A stretch of DNA of 64,000 nucleotides from Lentibacter algarum (GTDB taxonomy: Bacteria; Pseudomonadota; Alphaproteobacteria; Rhodobacterales; Rhodobacteraceae), in assembly GCF_040580765.1 (NCBI RefSeq), contig NZ_CP158687.1:2480001-2544000 (forward strand). Direction: 5' to 3'. Below, piece by piece: positions 1-7,919 of this stretch. How positions within the stretch are numbered: position 1 is the first letter of the stretch; each line of letters opens with the position of its first letter. The notes beneath the pieces are model-generated. The model was not told the origin of the DNA and did no database searches. It was given only the letters and a program-made list of their open reading frames with translations. Both the position numbers and the translations under genes were made by a program.

Positions 1-201
1 CGTTCCCGCGCCAATATCAAGCACAGGCCCCCTCGGGCGGCACTCAACGAACGCCTGCACAACCCGCTCAGGCAAACAATAATCCATCCTAGCCGCAAAC
101 CCCGCGTCATAGGTCTTGGCCCAAGCCGCATAGAGCCGCTTGCTATCATCAGGAGTTTTCAGTCCGTAGGCTGCATCAAGGTCTGGTTCATCTTGGCTCA
201 T
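1..201 (-). CDS. Class I SAM-dependent methyltransferase, N-terminal part (cut by window edge)
   Basis: Only the first 67 codons are inside the window, reading from ATG at 199-201 toward base 1. The last visible residues, VLDIGAGT (residues 60-67), are motif I of class I methyltransferases, which binds the S-adenosylmethionine ribose. The preceding text (YAAWAKTYDAGF) resembles the alpha helix ahead of motif I in small-molecule methyltransferases of the Methyltransf_11/25 type. No strong Shine-Dalgarno is seen before the ATG. It lies just downstream of ubiK on the same strand (38-bp gap), so it may share that transcript. The substrate cannot be told from this fragment. Confidence 0.75.
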   Translation of the reverse strand, partial: MSQDEPDLDAAYGLKTPDDSKRLYAAWAKTYDAGFAARMDYCLPERVVQAFVECRPRGPVLDIGAGT

Positions 202-239
202 AGCCAAAGTGAACCAGTCCCTGTTATGTCAGGCAAGCC

Positions 240-512
240 TTACTTTTTGGCCGCAGGCTTCTTCGCCGCAGGCTTTGCTGCTTCCAGCGCATCAAGCCGC
301 GCTTTTAGAGCTTCGTTCTCTTCACGGGCCTTCTGGGCCATCGCGCGTACTGCGTCAAACTCGTCGCGCGTCACAAAATCACGGTCCGCCAGCCAGCGGT
401 CCATCATGGATTTCATGGCCGTCTCTGCCTCTGTCTTTGCGCCTTGGGCCACGCCCATCGCGTTTGTCATCAACTGGGAGATATCATCCAGAACTTTATT
501 GCGTGTTTGCAC
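240..512 (-). CDS. ubiK: Accessory factor UbiK family protein (BMFP, YqiC-like)
   Basis: A 90-residue protein of the UbiK/YqiC family (BMFP domain, COG2960). Family members bind membranes, assist ubiquinone biosynthesis and form coiled-coil trimers. The start is GTG at 510-512, because AAGGAGG lies 8 bases ahead of it; a longer open frame upstream has no ribosome site and would run into the lgt start region. Residues 1-45 form the amphipathic region (NKVLDDISQLMTNAMG). Residues 50-78 are a heptad-rich coiled coil containing DFVTRDEFDAVRAMAQKARE. The tail is an alanine/lysine repeat (KPAAKKPAAKK). It is divergent from lgt. Confidence 0.9.
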   Translation of the reverse strand: MQTRNKVLDDISQLMTNAMGVAQGAKTEAETAMKSMMDRWLADRDFVTRDEFDAVRAMAQKAREENEALKARLDALEAAKPAAKKPAAKK

Positions 513-612
513 GGGTCTTGCCTCCTTGGCACATTGCTTACCCCCTATATGGGGCAGCGCGCGCACATTCTCAAGCTTGACCGCGCCCTCAAGGCAGGCA
601 ACAACGTGAGAC

Positions 613-1518
613 ATGTTGGCACAAATCCCCTTCCCCGAAATATCCCCCGAGATATTCACCCTTCCGATCGCGGGCATGGAGTTTTCCCTGCGCTGGTATG
701 CGCTCGCCTATATCGTGGGGATCATCATTGCATGGAAAGTGAGTATCCGTGCCGTCAGCCGCCCCACGCTCTGGAGCGGCACAGCGCCCCTCACCAAGCC
801 ACAGCTTGAAGACCTGCTCACATGGATCATTTTCGGGATCATCCTTGGCGGCCGCCTCGGCTTTGTGCTGTTCTACGAGCCCGCCTACTACCTCGCCAAT
901 CCCTCCCAGATCCTCAAGGTCTGGCAAGGCGGCATGGCCTTCCACGGCGGCTTCCTCGGCGTGGTCGTGGCCTCATGGGTCTGGTGTGTGCGCAATGGCG
1001 TCAGCAAGATCGCCGCCGCCGACACAATCGCTCTCGGCGTGCCTTGGGGCCTCATGCTCGGGCGATTGGCCAATTTTATCAACGCCGAGCTCTGGGGCCG
1101 CCCCTCTGATGTACCTTGGGCGATGAAATTCCCGTCCATGTGTCACAATACGGTTCTACAAGGCTGTGAAAAAGCGGGCGAATGGTTCTACACAGGCGCC
1201 GAGCTCACGCGCCATCCGTCGCAGCTCTACCAAGCTGCACTTGAAGGCGCACTCCTTGGCCTCGTATTGCTGTTCCTCGCCTTCTCGCGTGGCGCGCTCA
1301 AGACACGCGGCCTCGTAACAGGCGTCTTCATAGCAGGCTACGGCACAGCGCGTTTTATCGTTGAACACTTCCGCCAAGCTGACGCGCAATTCGTAACGCC
1401 TGACAATCCCTTCGGTCATGTCGTCCTTGGACTGACCATGGGCCAGCTCCTCTCGCTCCCGATGGTCTTTGTCGGTGTGCTCATTATCCTCTGGTCCAAG
1501 CGCCAACGCATCGCATGA
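613..1518 (+). CDS. lgt: Prolipoprotein diacylglyceryl transferase
   Basis: Lgt moves a diacylglyceryl group from phosphatidylglycerol to the lipobox cysteine of prolipoproteins in the inner membrane, the first step of lipoprotein maturation. The 301-residue length is normal. Visible family marks are GGRLGFVLFYEP (79-90), the conserved histidine in MAFHGG (His111) and the Lgt signature GRLANFINAELWGR (150-163). About seven hydrophobic segments can be seen. It is the first gene of a three-gene run: its TGA overlaps the ATG of the next gene (ATGA at 1515), and that gene overlaps pgeF. Two lipoproteins in this window (the SPOR protein and the entericidin-like protein) are likely substrates. Confidence 0.97.
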   Translation: MLAQIPFPEISPEIFTLPIAGMEFSLRWYALAYIVGIIIAWKVSIRAVSRPTLWSGTAPLTKPQLEDLLTWIIFGIILGGRLGFVLFYEPAYYLANPSQILKVWQGGMAFHGGFLGVVVASWVWCVRNGVSKIAAADTIALGVPWGLMLGRLANFINAELWGRPSDVPWAMKFPSMCHNTVLQGCEKAGEWFYTGAELTRHPSQLYQAALEGALLGLVLLFLAFSRGALKTRGLVTGVFIAGYGTARFIVEHFRQADAQFVTPDNPFGHVVLGLTMGQLLSLPMVFVGVLIILWSKRQRIA

Positions 1519-2582
1519 GCCCACTTCAAAACCATATCACCGCGCTCATCCGCGCCAGTGGTCCCCTGACACTCGCTGAGTTCATGGCGCTCTGCCTTCA
1601 GCATCCAGAGCATGGCTATTACACAACCCGTGACCCCCTCGGTGCGAGTGGTGACTTCACAACATCTCCCGAAATCAGCCAGATGTTTGGGGAGCTGATA
1701 GGCCTCTGTCTCGCCCAACGCTGGCTCGATATGGGTGCGCCTGCCCCCTTCACGCTCGCAGAGCTTGGCCCTGGCCGTGGCACGCTCATGGCCGACATCC
1801 TGCGCGCCACACGCGGCGTGGCTGGCTTTCACGCTGCAGCCGAAATTGTCCTGATCGAAACGTCCCCCGCCCTTCGCGCACGCCAAGCCGAGGCGCTCGC
1901 AGGCTATGAGCCCACATGGGAAAATACCTTCGCCCCGAAGCCACAGCCGCTACTTCTCGTCGCAAACGAGTTCTTTGATGCCCTGCCCATTCGGCAGTTT
2001 ATCCGTGATGAAGCAGGCTGGCGCGAGCGCGTTGTCGGGCTTGAGGAGGGTGCGCTTGCCTTCGGCCTCACAGACGCAACCCAACTTGCAGCTCTAGAAC
2101 ACCGGTTGGATGACACAGAGATTGGCGATCTTGTCGAAGTCTGCGGCCCTGCCGAGGCCGTCGCTTCCGAAATCGGCGCCCATATCGCCGATCATGGCGG
2201 ATGTGCGCTGATCATCGATTATGGAGACTGGCGATCAAACGGAGACACGTTCCAAGCCGTCAAAGCCCATGAAAAAGTCAGCCCGCTCGACAGCCTCGGC
2301 TCAGCCGATCTTACAGCCCACGTTGACTTTCAAGCGCTCGCACAGGCGGCAGAGCCCGCCGCGCATTCGCCCCTCACGCCCCAAGGCGTGTTTTTGGAGC
2401 GTCTTGGAATAACCGCCCGCGCGCAAGCTCTCGCCCAAAACCTCACTGGCGCGGCGCTCGAAAGCCATATCGCCGCACATCGCCGCTTGACGCACCCCGA
2501 AGAAATGGGGACGCTCTTCAAAGTGATGGCGCTCATGCCAAGTGGTGCGCCCGCCCCCGCAGGATTGCAAAATGGTGCTTGA
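1515..2582 (+). CDS. MidA/NDUFAF7-type SAM-dependent methyltransferase
   Basis: A 355-residue member of COG1565 (DUF185, Methyltransf_28). In mitochondria the homologue NDUFAF7 dimethylates an arginine of a complex I subunit; bacterial members are usually annotated only as SAM-dependent methyltransferases. The family marks are the N-terminal GDFTTSPEISQMFGE (46-60) and the SAM-binding loop LAELGPGRGTLMADI (81-95). VANEFFDALPIRQF in the middle is the characteristic NE-x-DA-P segment. It overlaps lgt by 4 bases and pgeF by 11 bases, so translation is probably coupled. A role in respiratory complex I maturation is inferred from the family, not seen here. Confidence 0.9.
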   Translation: MSPLQNHITALIRASGPLTLAEFMALCLQHPEHGYYTTRDPLGASGDFTTSPEISQMFGELIGLCLAQRWLDMGAPAPFTLAELGPGRGTLMADILRATRGVAGFHAAAEIVLIETSPALRARQAEALAGYEPTWENTFAPKPQPLLLVANEFFDALPIRQFIRDEAGWRERVVGLEEGALAFGLTDATQLAALEHRLDDTEIGDLVEVCGPAEAVASEIGAHIADHGGCALIIDYGDWRSNGDTFQAVKAHEKVSPLDSLGSADLTAHVDFQALAQAAEPAAHSPLTPQGVFLERLGITARAQALAQNLTGAALESHIAAHRRLTHPEEMGTLFKVMALMPSGAPAPAGLQNGA

Positions 2583-3330
2583 AATCATAACCGACGAAGG
2601 CCTCGCCACGTTCAAACACGGGTTCTTCACCCGTAAGGGCGGTGCATCTTCAGGTATCTTTTCTGGGCTGAACTGTGGCCAAGGCTCCTCGGACCAAAGC
2701 GAAATCGTCGCGCTCAACCGTGCCCGCGTCGCCGATGCGCTTGATCTGGGCCCAGAGGACCTCGCGTCGGTGCATCAAATCCATTCTGCAGACGCAATTG
2801 CGCTCACAGAGCCGCTCGCCGAGAAGCCTAAGGCCGACGCAATGGTCACTGCGACAAAAGGCATTGGCCTCGCCATTCTCACAGCCGATTGCCAGCCCGT
2901 TCTCTTCGCTGACACAACCGCTGGCGTGATCGGCGCGGCCCACGCAGGCTGGAAGGGCGCACAGACTGGCGTGCTTGAAGCCACAGTCGACGCCATGGAA
3001 ACTCTCGGCGCGACAGCCTCCAACATAACCGCCGTCATCGGCCCCTGCATTTCGCAACGCGCCTATGAAGTGGGCCACGAGTTTTTCGAGCGCTTCGCTG
3101 ACGAAGACCCCGAAAGCACACGCTTTTTTGTAAGCGGTGCAACGCCTGACAAATATCTCTTTGATTTGCCCGCCTTCGGCCTTGCGCGCTTGCGCGCCCG
3201 AGGTGTCGGCGACGCCCGCTGGACAGGCCATTGCACCTATGGGGACGAGGAGCGCTTTTACAGCTACCGTCGCACCACACATCGTGGCGAAAAAGACTAT
3301 GGCCGCCTCGTCTCAGTGATCCGACTCTAG
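2572..3330 (+). CDS. pgeF: Purine nucleoside phosphorylase / PgeF-type laccase-domain protein (YfiH/YlmD family)
   Basis: A 252-residue protein of the DUF152/Cu-oxidase_4 family, once called polyphenol oxidase. Members act as purine nucleoside phosphorylases/deaminases, and in E. coli one edits mis-incorporated residues in peptidoglycan precursors. The zinc ligands are visible: His71 (HQIHS), Cys107 (LTADCQPV) and His124 (AAHAGWKG). GPCIS at 157-161 is also typical. The ATG at 2572 is preferred over an upstream in-frame ATG at 2542 because family members begin at this point and AGGA precedes it; this leaves an 11-base overlap with the methyltransferase gene. A small GC hairpin with a T-rich tail follows at 3406-3427. 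Confidence 0.9.
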   Translation: MVLEIITDEGLATFKHGFFTRKGGASSGIFSGLNCGQGSSDQSEIVALNRARVADALDLGPEDLASVHQIHSADAIALTEPLAEKPKADAMVTATKGIGLAILTADCQPVLFADTTAGVIGAAHAGWKGAQTGVLEATVDAMETLGATASNITAVIGPCISQRAYEVGHEFFERFADEDPESTRFFVSGATPDKYLFDLPAFGLARLRARGVGDARWTGHCTYGDEERFYSYRRTTHRGEKDYGRLVSVIRL

Positions 3331-3405
3331 GCAAAAGATCCGCCACATTTGCCTCAGTTTTAATTCCAAATCACTTTAATATTGTCTCCAATGCGCCCAA
3401 TCTGC

Positions 3406-3427
3406 GCCCCAATTCGGGGCTTTATTT
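3406..3427 (+). terminator. Probable rho-independent terminator of the lgt-pgeF operon
   Basis: GCCCC pairs with GGGGC around an AATTC loop and is followed by TTTATTT, 75 bases after the pgeF stop. The 5-bp stem is short, so termination is likely but not certain. Confidence 0.5.
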
Positions 3428-3482
3428 ACTCTTGAGCAACAATGAAGCCAGCACCGACTGGCACAGTTTGAGGAGTAACGAA

Positions 3483-3626
3483 ATGCAGGCGACCCAGACA
3501 CGCAAGCGCTGGCTCGACACAATGATCGAGGCCGCGCGTCAAGAAACAACAGCAATGCCTTGGCAGCGTGGCACACGCCGCGCCGCGTTTATCGCAAAGC
3601 GTCAAGCTTTGGCCAATGCCGCTTAA
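3483..3626 (+). CDS. Small basic conserved-type protein, 47 residues
   Basis: A 47-residue ORF starting at ATG 3483, with AGGAG 7 bases upstream in a gap that otherwise has no gene. The product begins MQATQTRKRWLDTMIEA and ends FIAKRQALANAA. It is rich in Arg, Ala and Gln, has no signal peptide or membrane helix, and would be mostly helical. The good ribosome site, the independent position between two operons and the coding-like composition argue that it is real. Small proteins of this look are common between core genes of Rhodobacteraceae, but I cannot name a family. Its TAA overlaps the stop of the convergent AEC transporter gene by 4 bases. Confidence 0.65.
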   Translation: MQATQTRKRWLDTMIEAARQETTAMPWQRGTRRAAFIAKRQALANAA

Positions 3627-4558
3627 GGCAGCCAGTCAAGCCACAGCCAGACCGAAAAGATCGACAACACCGTCGCGACCAAGACAGAGGTCGCGGCGAC
3701 TTTTTGCGCCTTCCCATACATTGACGCGAAAATATAGGTGTTAACGCCCGGTGCCATCGCCGCCGTGAGCACCGCAGAGCGATACTGCCCCACATCAATC
3801 TCCATGACCTTGCCCATGTTCCACACCACTGTGGGGTGCAAAAACAGCGAGACAACACAAACAAACGCAACAAGCTTGATATCACCCTTGATCTTGTAGC
3901 GCACGAGCACGCCCCCCAGACCAAAGAGCGCCAGCGGCAGCGCCGTGCTCACAATCATGCCCAAAGCGTCCTTAAAGACCTGCGGCAGCGCAACACCTGA
4001 CAGGTTTGTCGCGAAGCCGAGCAAAATACCGAGCACAAGTGCGTTGCGAAACATCGCCTTGCCCACAGTCGCCGGCAAAGTGCGCGCAGGCTGCCCCGTC
4101 GCATGTGCTCTCGCAATCTCCATAGCGGTGATCCCAAGCCCATAACAAAACGGCGAATGCACCGCCACAATGGCATAATTTGCCGCCAGTGCATCAGCCC
4201 CAAAGGCCCGCTCCGTTATCGCGAGGCCCATCATCACCGAATTGGCAAACAGGCAGCAAAAGCCGATGGCAACACTGTCTTCCCAGTCGCGCTTAAAAAG
4301 ATAGCGCGCGGCCAGAAGCCCCGCAAAAAAACAGGTCGCCGAGCCCGTATAAAAACTCACCAGCAGTGCCGGATCAAAACTCTCACTCAGATCAAGCCCA
4401 GCAATCGCCTTAAAGAGCAGCGCAGGGATCGCGAAATTCTGTGTGTACTTCATGATCGCGTCGATCACGCCATCCGAAAACAACGCAAATCTGACAGTGG
4501 CGTATCCCGCCCCGACCACAAGAAAAACTGGCAGGATAACGTCGAGAAGCGCTTGCAT
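3623..4558 (-). CDS. AEC family transporter (auxin efflux carrier-like permease)
   Basis: A 311-residue integral membrane protein of the AEC/MdcF family (Pfam Mem_trans). It has ten predicted hydrophobic segments in two five-helix halves separated by a hydrophilic loop around residues 150-170. Family marks include FAIPALLFKAI near the N terminus, the broken-helix asparagine in CLFANSVMMGL, and the C-terminal AAMAPGVNTYIFASMYG. Bacterial members export or import carboxylates such as malonate or malate, but the substrate here is unknown. It lies 1 base downstream of the MBL hydrolase gene on the same strand and ends convergent with the small ORF at 3483-3626. Confidence 0.88.
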   Translation of the reverse strand: MQALLDVILPVFLVVGAGYATVRFALFSDGVIDAIMKYTQNFAIPALLFKAIAGLDLSESFDPALLVSFYTGSATCFFAGLLAARYLFKRDWEDSVAIGFCCLFANSVMMGLAITERAFGADALAANYAIVAVHSPFCYGLGITAMEIARAHATGQPARTLPATVGKAMFRNALVLGILLGFATNLSGVALPQVFKDALGMIVSTALPLALFGLGGVLVRYKIKGDIKLVAFVCVVSLFLHPTVVWNMGKVMEIDVGQYRSAVLTAAMAPGVNTYIFASMYGKAQKVAATSVLVATVLSIFSVWLWLDWLP

Positions 4559-4559
4559 T

Positions 4560-5360
4560 TTAGGCCTCTAACTCAATCACCATACCGTCAAAGGCAGGCG
4601 TGATATGCGAAGGCGTTTCAGCCTCCAAAGTGGCATAGTCCAGATCAATATGCATGTTCGTGAGTACAGCCCGCTTAGGTGCTGCCCGCTCGATCCACGC
4701 GAGCGACTTTTCCAAATGCGCATGGGTCGGATGCGGCGTACGGCGCAGCGCATCAAGCACCCAAACATCTGCTCCCTCAACAGCAAGCCAGCCCTCATCA
4801 GACATCTCCGCCACATCAGGCAGATAAACGAGCCCGCCCATGCGAAAGCCCAAAGCCTCGATAGAGCCGTGATTGACCTCAAACGGAACGAGGCTGATTG
4901 CCCCGCCTTTGCCTCTGATTTCGAACGGACCGTCGATTGTGTTCATATCCAAAATGGGCGGATAGGGGCTGTCTTTAGGCTGCACAAAGGCATAGCCAAA
5001 GCGTGCATAGAGGTCGCGCTGCGTGTCGCCATCGGCCCAGACTTGCAAACGCGCGCGCTGGTTGAACACGATCATACGCAAATCATCAATGCCATGCACA
5101 TGGTCCGCGTGACTATGGGTATAAACCACAGCATCAAGCGCCCCGACATCAGCGTCCAAAAGCTGCGCGCGCATATCAGGCGATGTATCAATCAAAACCC
5201 GCGTGATACCCTCCGCTCCAACACGTTCAACAAGCATGGAGCAGCGGCGTCGGCGGTTCTTCGGGTTTTCTGGGTCACAATCGCCCCAATGGCCACCAAG
5301 GCGTGGGACGCCCCCCGAAGAGCCGCAGCCCAATATGGTAAAGCGCAGCTTCTCGCTCAT
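4560..5360 (-). CDS. MBL-fold metallohydrolase, PhnP-like
   Basis: A 266-residue metallo-beta-lactamase-fold protein. The metal-binding motif THSHADH is at 81-87, with the N-terminal GCGSSGGVPR (11-20) and the cysteine pair C28/C40 around a PKNRRRRC segment, as in PhnP-type cyclic phosphodiesterases. Histidines later in the sequence (FEVNHGS, PTHAHL, NMHIDLD) supply the remaining metal ligands. No phn genes are nearby. In Rhodobacteraceae this gene regularly ends the tmk-holB-tatD operon, so a housekeeping role is more likely than phosphonate use. It overlaps tatD by 4 bases (ATGA). Confidence 0.85.
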   Translation of the reverse strand: MSEKLRFTILGCGSSGGVPRLGGHWGDCDPENPKNRRRRCSMLVERVGAEGITRVLIDTSPDMRAQLLDADVGALDAVVYTHSHADHVHGIDDLRMIVFNQRARLQVWADGDTQRDLYARFGYAFVQPKDSPYPPILDMNTIDGPFEIRGKGGAISLVPFEVNHGSIEALGFRMGGLVYLPDVAEMSDEGWLAVEGADVWVLDALRRTPHPTHAHLEKSLAWIERAAPKRAVLTNMHIDLDYATLEAETPSHITPAFDGMVIELEA

Positions 5361-6151
5361 GCAAACACCGCTTTCGTGAAGAGACGCTCAAAATTCCGCT
5401 CACACTGCGCGGCAAAGTCTTCATAGCTCAAGCCGTAAACATCTGCTGCAACCTTGGCCGTATGCACCACATATGAAGGTTCGTTCTGCTTGCCTCTAAA
5501 GGGCGGCGGGGCAAGATAGGGCGCGTCCGTCTCCACAAGAATGCGCTCAACTGGCGCACTCGCAAAAATATCCCGAATCTCCTGACTTTTCGGAAATGTC
5601 CCGATCCCCGACATCGAAAGATAAAATCCAAGATCCAGAGCTGCCTCTGCAAGCTCGCGGCTGGAAGAGAAGCAATGCATCACACACCCGAATGGCGCGT
5701 TGCCGTGCTCTTCCGCAAGTATCCGCGCCATATCATCGTCTGCCGCCCGCGCATGAATGATCAGAGGCAAACCCGCCTCCGCTGCCGCCGCGCAGTGAAT
5801 CCGCAAACTCTTTTGCTGAATGTCCTTGCTGTCGGCGGTGTAATGATAATCAAGCCCCGTCTCGCCGATCCCGACCATCTTGGGGTGTTTGGCCATGCGG
5901 CATAGCTCCTCCACACTGGTCAAAGGCTCTTCCGCCGCGCTCATAGGATGCGTCCCCGCAGCGTAGAACACGGGTGCAAACTCCTCGGCAATTGCGCGCA
6001 CATTCGGCTCGTTTTTCAGCCTTGTGCAGATTGTCACCATACGATGAACACCCGCCTCGACGGCGCGGTTGATATACTCCGCGCGCGCATCATCAAAGTC
6101 GGGAAAGTCGAGGTGGCAGTGGCTGTCGGTTATCTTGGTGCTTGAAGTCAT
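5357..6151 (-). CDS. TatD family metal-dependent hydrolase (DNase)
   Basis: A 264-residue TIM-barrel hydrolase. Two-metal ligands are visible: His11 and His13 (SHCHLD), Glu97 (GIGETGLDYHY), a histidine in IIHARAADDD, a histidine in CVMHCFSSS and the aspartate in VETDAPYLAP. E. coli TatD has 3'-5' exonuclease activity on damaged or single-stranded DNA, and YcfH-type members are similar. It overlaps holB by 4 bases at its start and the MBL gene by 4 bases at its end, so it is in the middle of a tightly coupled operon with DNA replication genes. Confidence 0.93.
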   Translation of the reverse strand: MTSSTKITDSHCHLDFPDFDDARAEYINRAVEAGVHRMVTICTRLKNEPNVRAIAEEFAPVFYAAGTHPMSAAEEPLTSVEELCRMAKHPKMVGIGETGLDYHYTADSKDIQQKSLRIHCAAAAEAGLPLIIHARAADDDMARILAEEHGNAPFGCVMHCFSSSRELAEAALDLGFYLSMSGIGTFPKSQEIRDIFASAPVERILVETDAPYLAPPPFRGKQNEPSYVVHTAKVAADVYGLSYEDFAAQCERNFERLFTKAVFA

Positions 6152-7293
6152 CTTGCGCTGTGCTCTGCCACGGATCGTTGAATACGCAAGAACGTATCAA
6201 GGATCAGCGCAGCAGGGTCAAGGTTCACCGCCCGCCCATGGCGCGCACGCGCGAGCAATTCATCCGAAAGCGCCGCCCAGCGCTGCGCCGCCTGATGATT
6301 GGGCGAAAGCCGCTCAAAGAGCGCTGGCTCGTTCGGGTTCGCTAGGGCTTGCGCCTGCGCTCCCATCGCGCCTGCGCGCGCAAGACGAAACAGCAGCGTC
6401 TCCAAAAGCACAAGCAACAGATCAAGCTTCTGCTCGCTGCCCCGCGCAGCAAAGGCCTCTGAAAGTCGCAAGACGCGCGCGCGGTCAAGCTTGGGCAAGC
6501 TCTCAAAAATCGCAACCAATTCGCCATATAGCACCAGCCCTTCAAGCTCGAGCATTCGCGCGGCAGCCCCGACAGACCCGCCCGAAAGCGCACTCAAAGC
6601 ACTGGCTGCCTCCGCACCAAGCCCCGCCTCAACACCCGCCGCTTCAAGGGCGGCGGCGATATCATTCGCCTCAAGCGTATTCAGTCGCAGTTCTCGACAG
6701 CGCGAGCGGATCGTCGGCAAAAGCCCCTGAGGTTGATGCGCGATCAGCAAAAAGGTGGTCAGCTTGGGCGGCTCTTCGAGCATCTTCAAAAGCGCGTTTG
6801 CCGCCTGCGTATTCATCTCGTCCGCCGCGTCCAAAATCACAACACGTCGCCCGCCTTCCGCCGCTGACATCGACAAAAAATGCCCCAGCTTGCGCACATC
6901 ATCCACAACGATCACATCGCGCATACGCTTTGTATCTGGGTTCATTGAGCGCGTGATCTTAAACAAGCGTGGCTCACTGCCCGCCAGAATACGTTGTAAA
7001 ACAGGATGGTCAGCGCGCACATCAAGCCGCTCAGGCTTGGCATCAGGCATATCGCCAAACATCCCCGCCTCTGCCTGCTCTTCGGTTAGCAAAAACCGCG
7101 CAATCCGCCATGCCAGTGTAGCTTTTCCCACGCCCTTCGGCCCAGTCAAAAGCCAGGCGTGATGCAACCGCCCCGCATTAAACGCTTGCAGGAAACGCGC
7201 CTCGGCAGCCTCTTGCCCATAGAGTTTAGCCGTGTCGCGCGGGTGCGGCGTACCGTCCAGACGGTCAGGTTCGATCAGCGCCTCATCCGCCAT
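6148..7293 (-). CDS. holB: DNA polymerase III subunit delta'
   Basis: A 381-residue AAA+ clamp-loader subunit. The P-loop GPKGVGKA (51-58) follows LHHAWLLT, as in HolB. The sensor-1 region and the SRC-like motif (TIRSRCRELRL) are visible in the middle. A zinc finger is not obvious: the cysteine cluster of classical delta' subunits is missing, which fits the alphaproteobacterial DUF-type delta' proteins as I know them. It sits between tmk and tatD, the usual order, sharing the start/stop junction with tmk (base 7293) and overlapping tatD by 4 bases. Confidence 0.92.
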   Translation of the reverse strand: MADEALIEPDRLDGTPHPRDTAKLYGQEAAEARFLQAFNAGRLHHAWLLTGPKGVGKATLAWRIARFLLTEEQAEAGMFGDMPDAKPERLDVRADHPVLQRILAGSEPRLFKITRSMNPDTKRMRDVIVVDDVRKLGHFLSMSAAEGGRRVVILDAADEMNTQAANALLKMLEEPPKLTTFLLIAHQPQGLLPTIRSRCRELRLNTLEANDIAAALEAAGVEAGLGAEAASALSALSGGSVGAAARMLELEGLVLYGELVAIFESLPKLDRARVLRLSEAFAARGSEQKLDLLLVLLETLLFRLARAGAMGAQAQALANPNEPALFERLSPNHQAAQRWAALSDELLARARHGRAVNLDPAALILDTFLRIQRSVAEHSAR

Positions 7294-7919
7294 CAGAGCG
7301 CCACCCTGACAGCCGCAAGAGTATCCGCCGCAATCGCCTCAATATCGCGCCCCGCATCAATCACAGCGAAACGCTCTGGCGCGCCCTTGGCTAGTGCCAA
7401 AAAGCCCTGCCGCATCGCAAGCTGCATCTCAAGACCCATATCTTCAAAGCGTTCTTCTGTCGTCTGTCGCGCTTTGGCCCGTGCGAGGCCAAGCTTTGGG
7501 TCCATATCAAACAAAAGCGTCAGATCAGCCTCGCGCCCGATCATCAACGCATGAAGCTTGTCCACAACATCGCGCAAATCACCCCGCGTGAGCCCTTGAT
7601 AGACCCGGGTCGAATCCACAAAGCGATCACAAATCACAATGGTTCCCGCCGCAAGCGCAGGCAAAATCGTGCGCTCCAGATGGTCGCGCCGCGCGGCCGT
7701 AAATAGCAGGATCTCTGTCTCGGCAGACCAGCGGTCAGGCTCGCCTTCAAGCACAAGGCTGCGGATCTCTTCCGCGCCCGGAGAGCCGCCCGGTTCGCGG
7801 GTGAGCAAAACGCTGTGGCCCTCAGCCTCCAGCGCCTCTTTCAAGAGCTTGGCTTGGGTCGACTTTCCTGACCCGTCCACGCCTTCCAGCGTGATAAACT
7901 GCGCTTTAATGTGGCTCAA
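7293..7919 (-). CDS. tmk: Thymidylate kinase
   Basis: A 208-residue dTMP kinase that makes dTDP for DNA synthesis. The P-loop EGVDGSGKST is at 12-21, the DR motif is in VICDRFVDST, and the LID region carries ARQTTEERFEDMG. Length is typical. It overlaps dacC by 4 bases at its start and abuts holB at its stop, so it belongs to the operon that runs from the SPOR lipoprotein to the MBL hydrolase. Confidence 0.96.
   Translation of the reverse strand: MSHIKAQFITLEGVDGSGKSTQAKLLKEALEAEGHSVLLTREPGGSPGAEEIRSLVLEGEPDRWSAETEILLFTAARRDHLERTILPALAAGTIVICDRFVDSTRVYQGLTRGDLRDVVDKLHALMIGREADLTLLFDMDPKLGLARAKARQTTEERFEDMGLEMQLAMRQGFLALAKGAPERFAVIDAGRDIEAIAADTLAAVRVAL

Noticed and set aside
6069..6956. 295-codon plus-strand open frame
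   Set aside because: Shadow of holB; product is Ala/Pro/Arg low-complexity.
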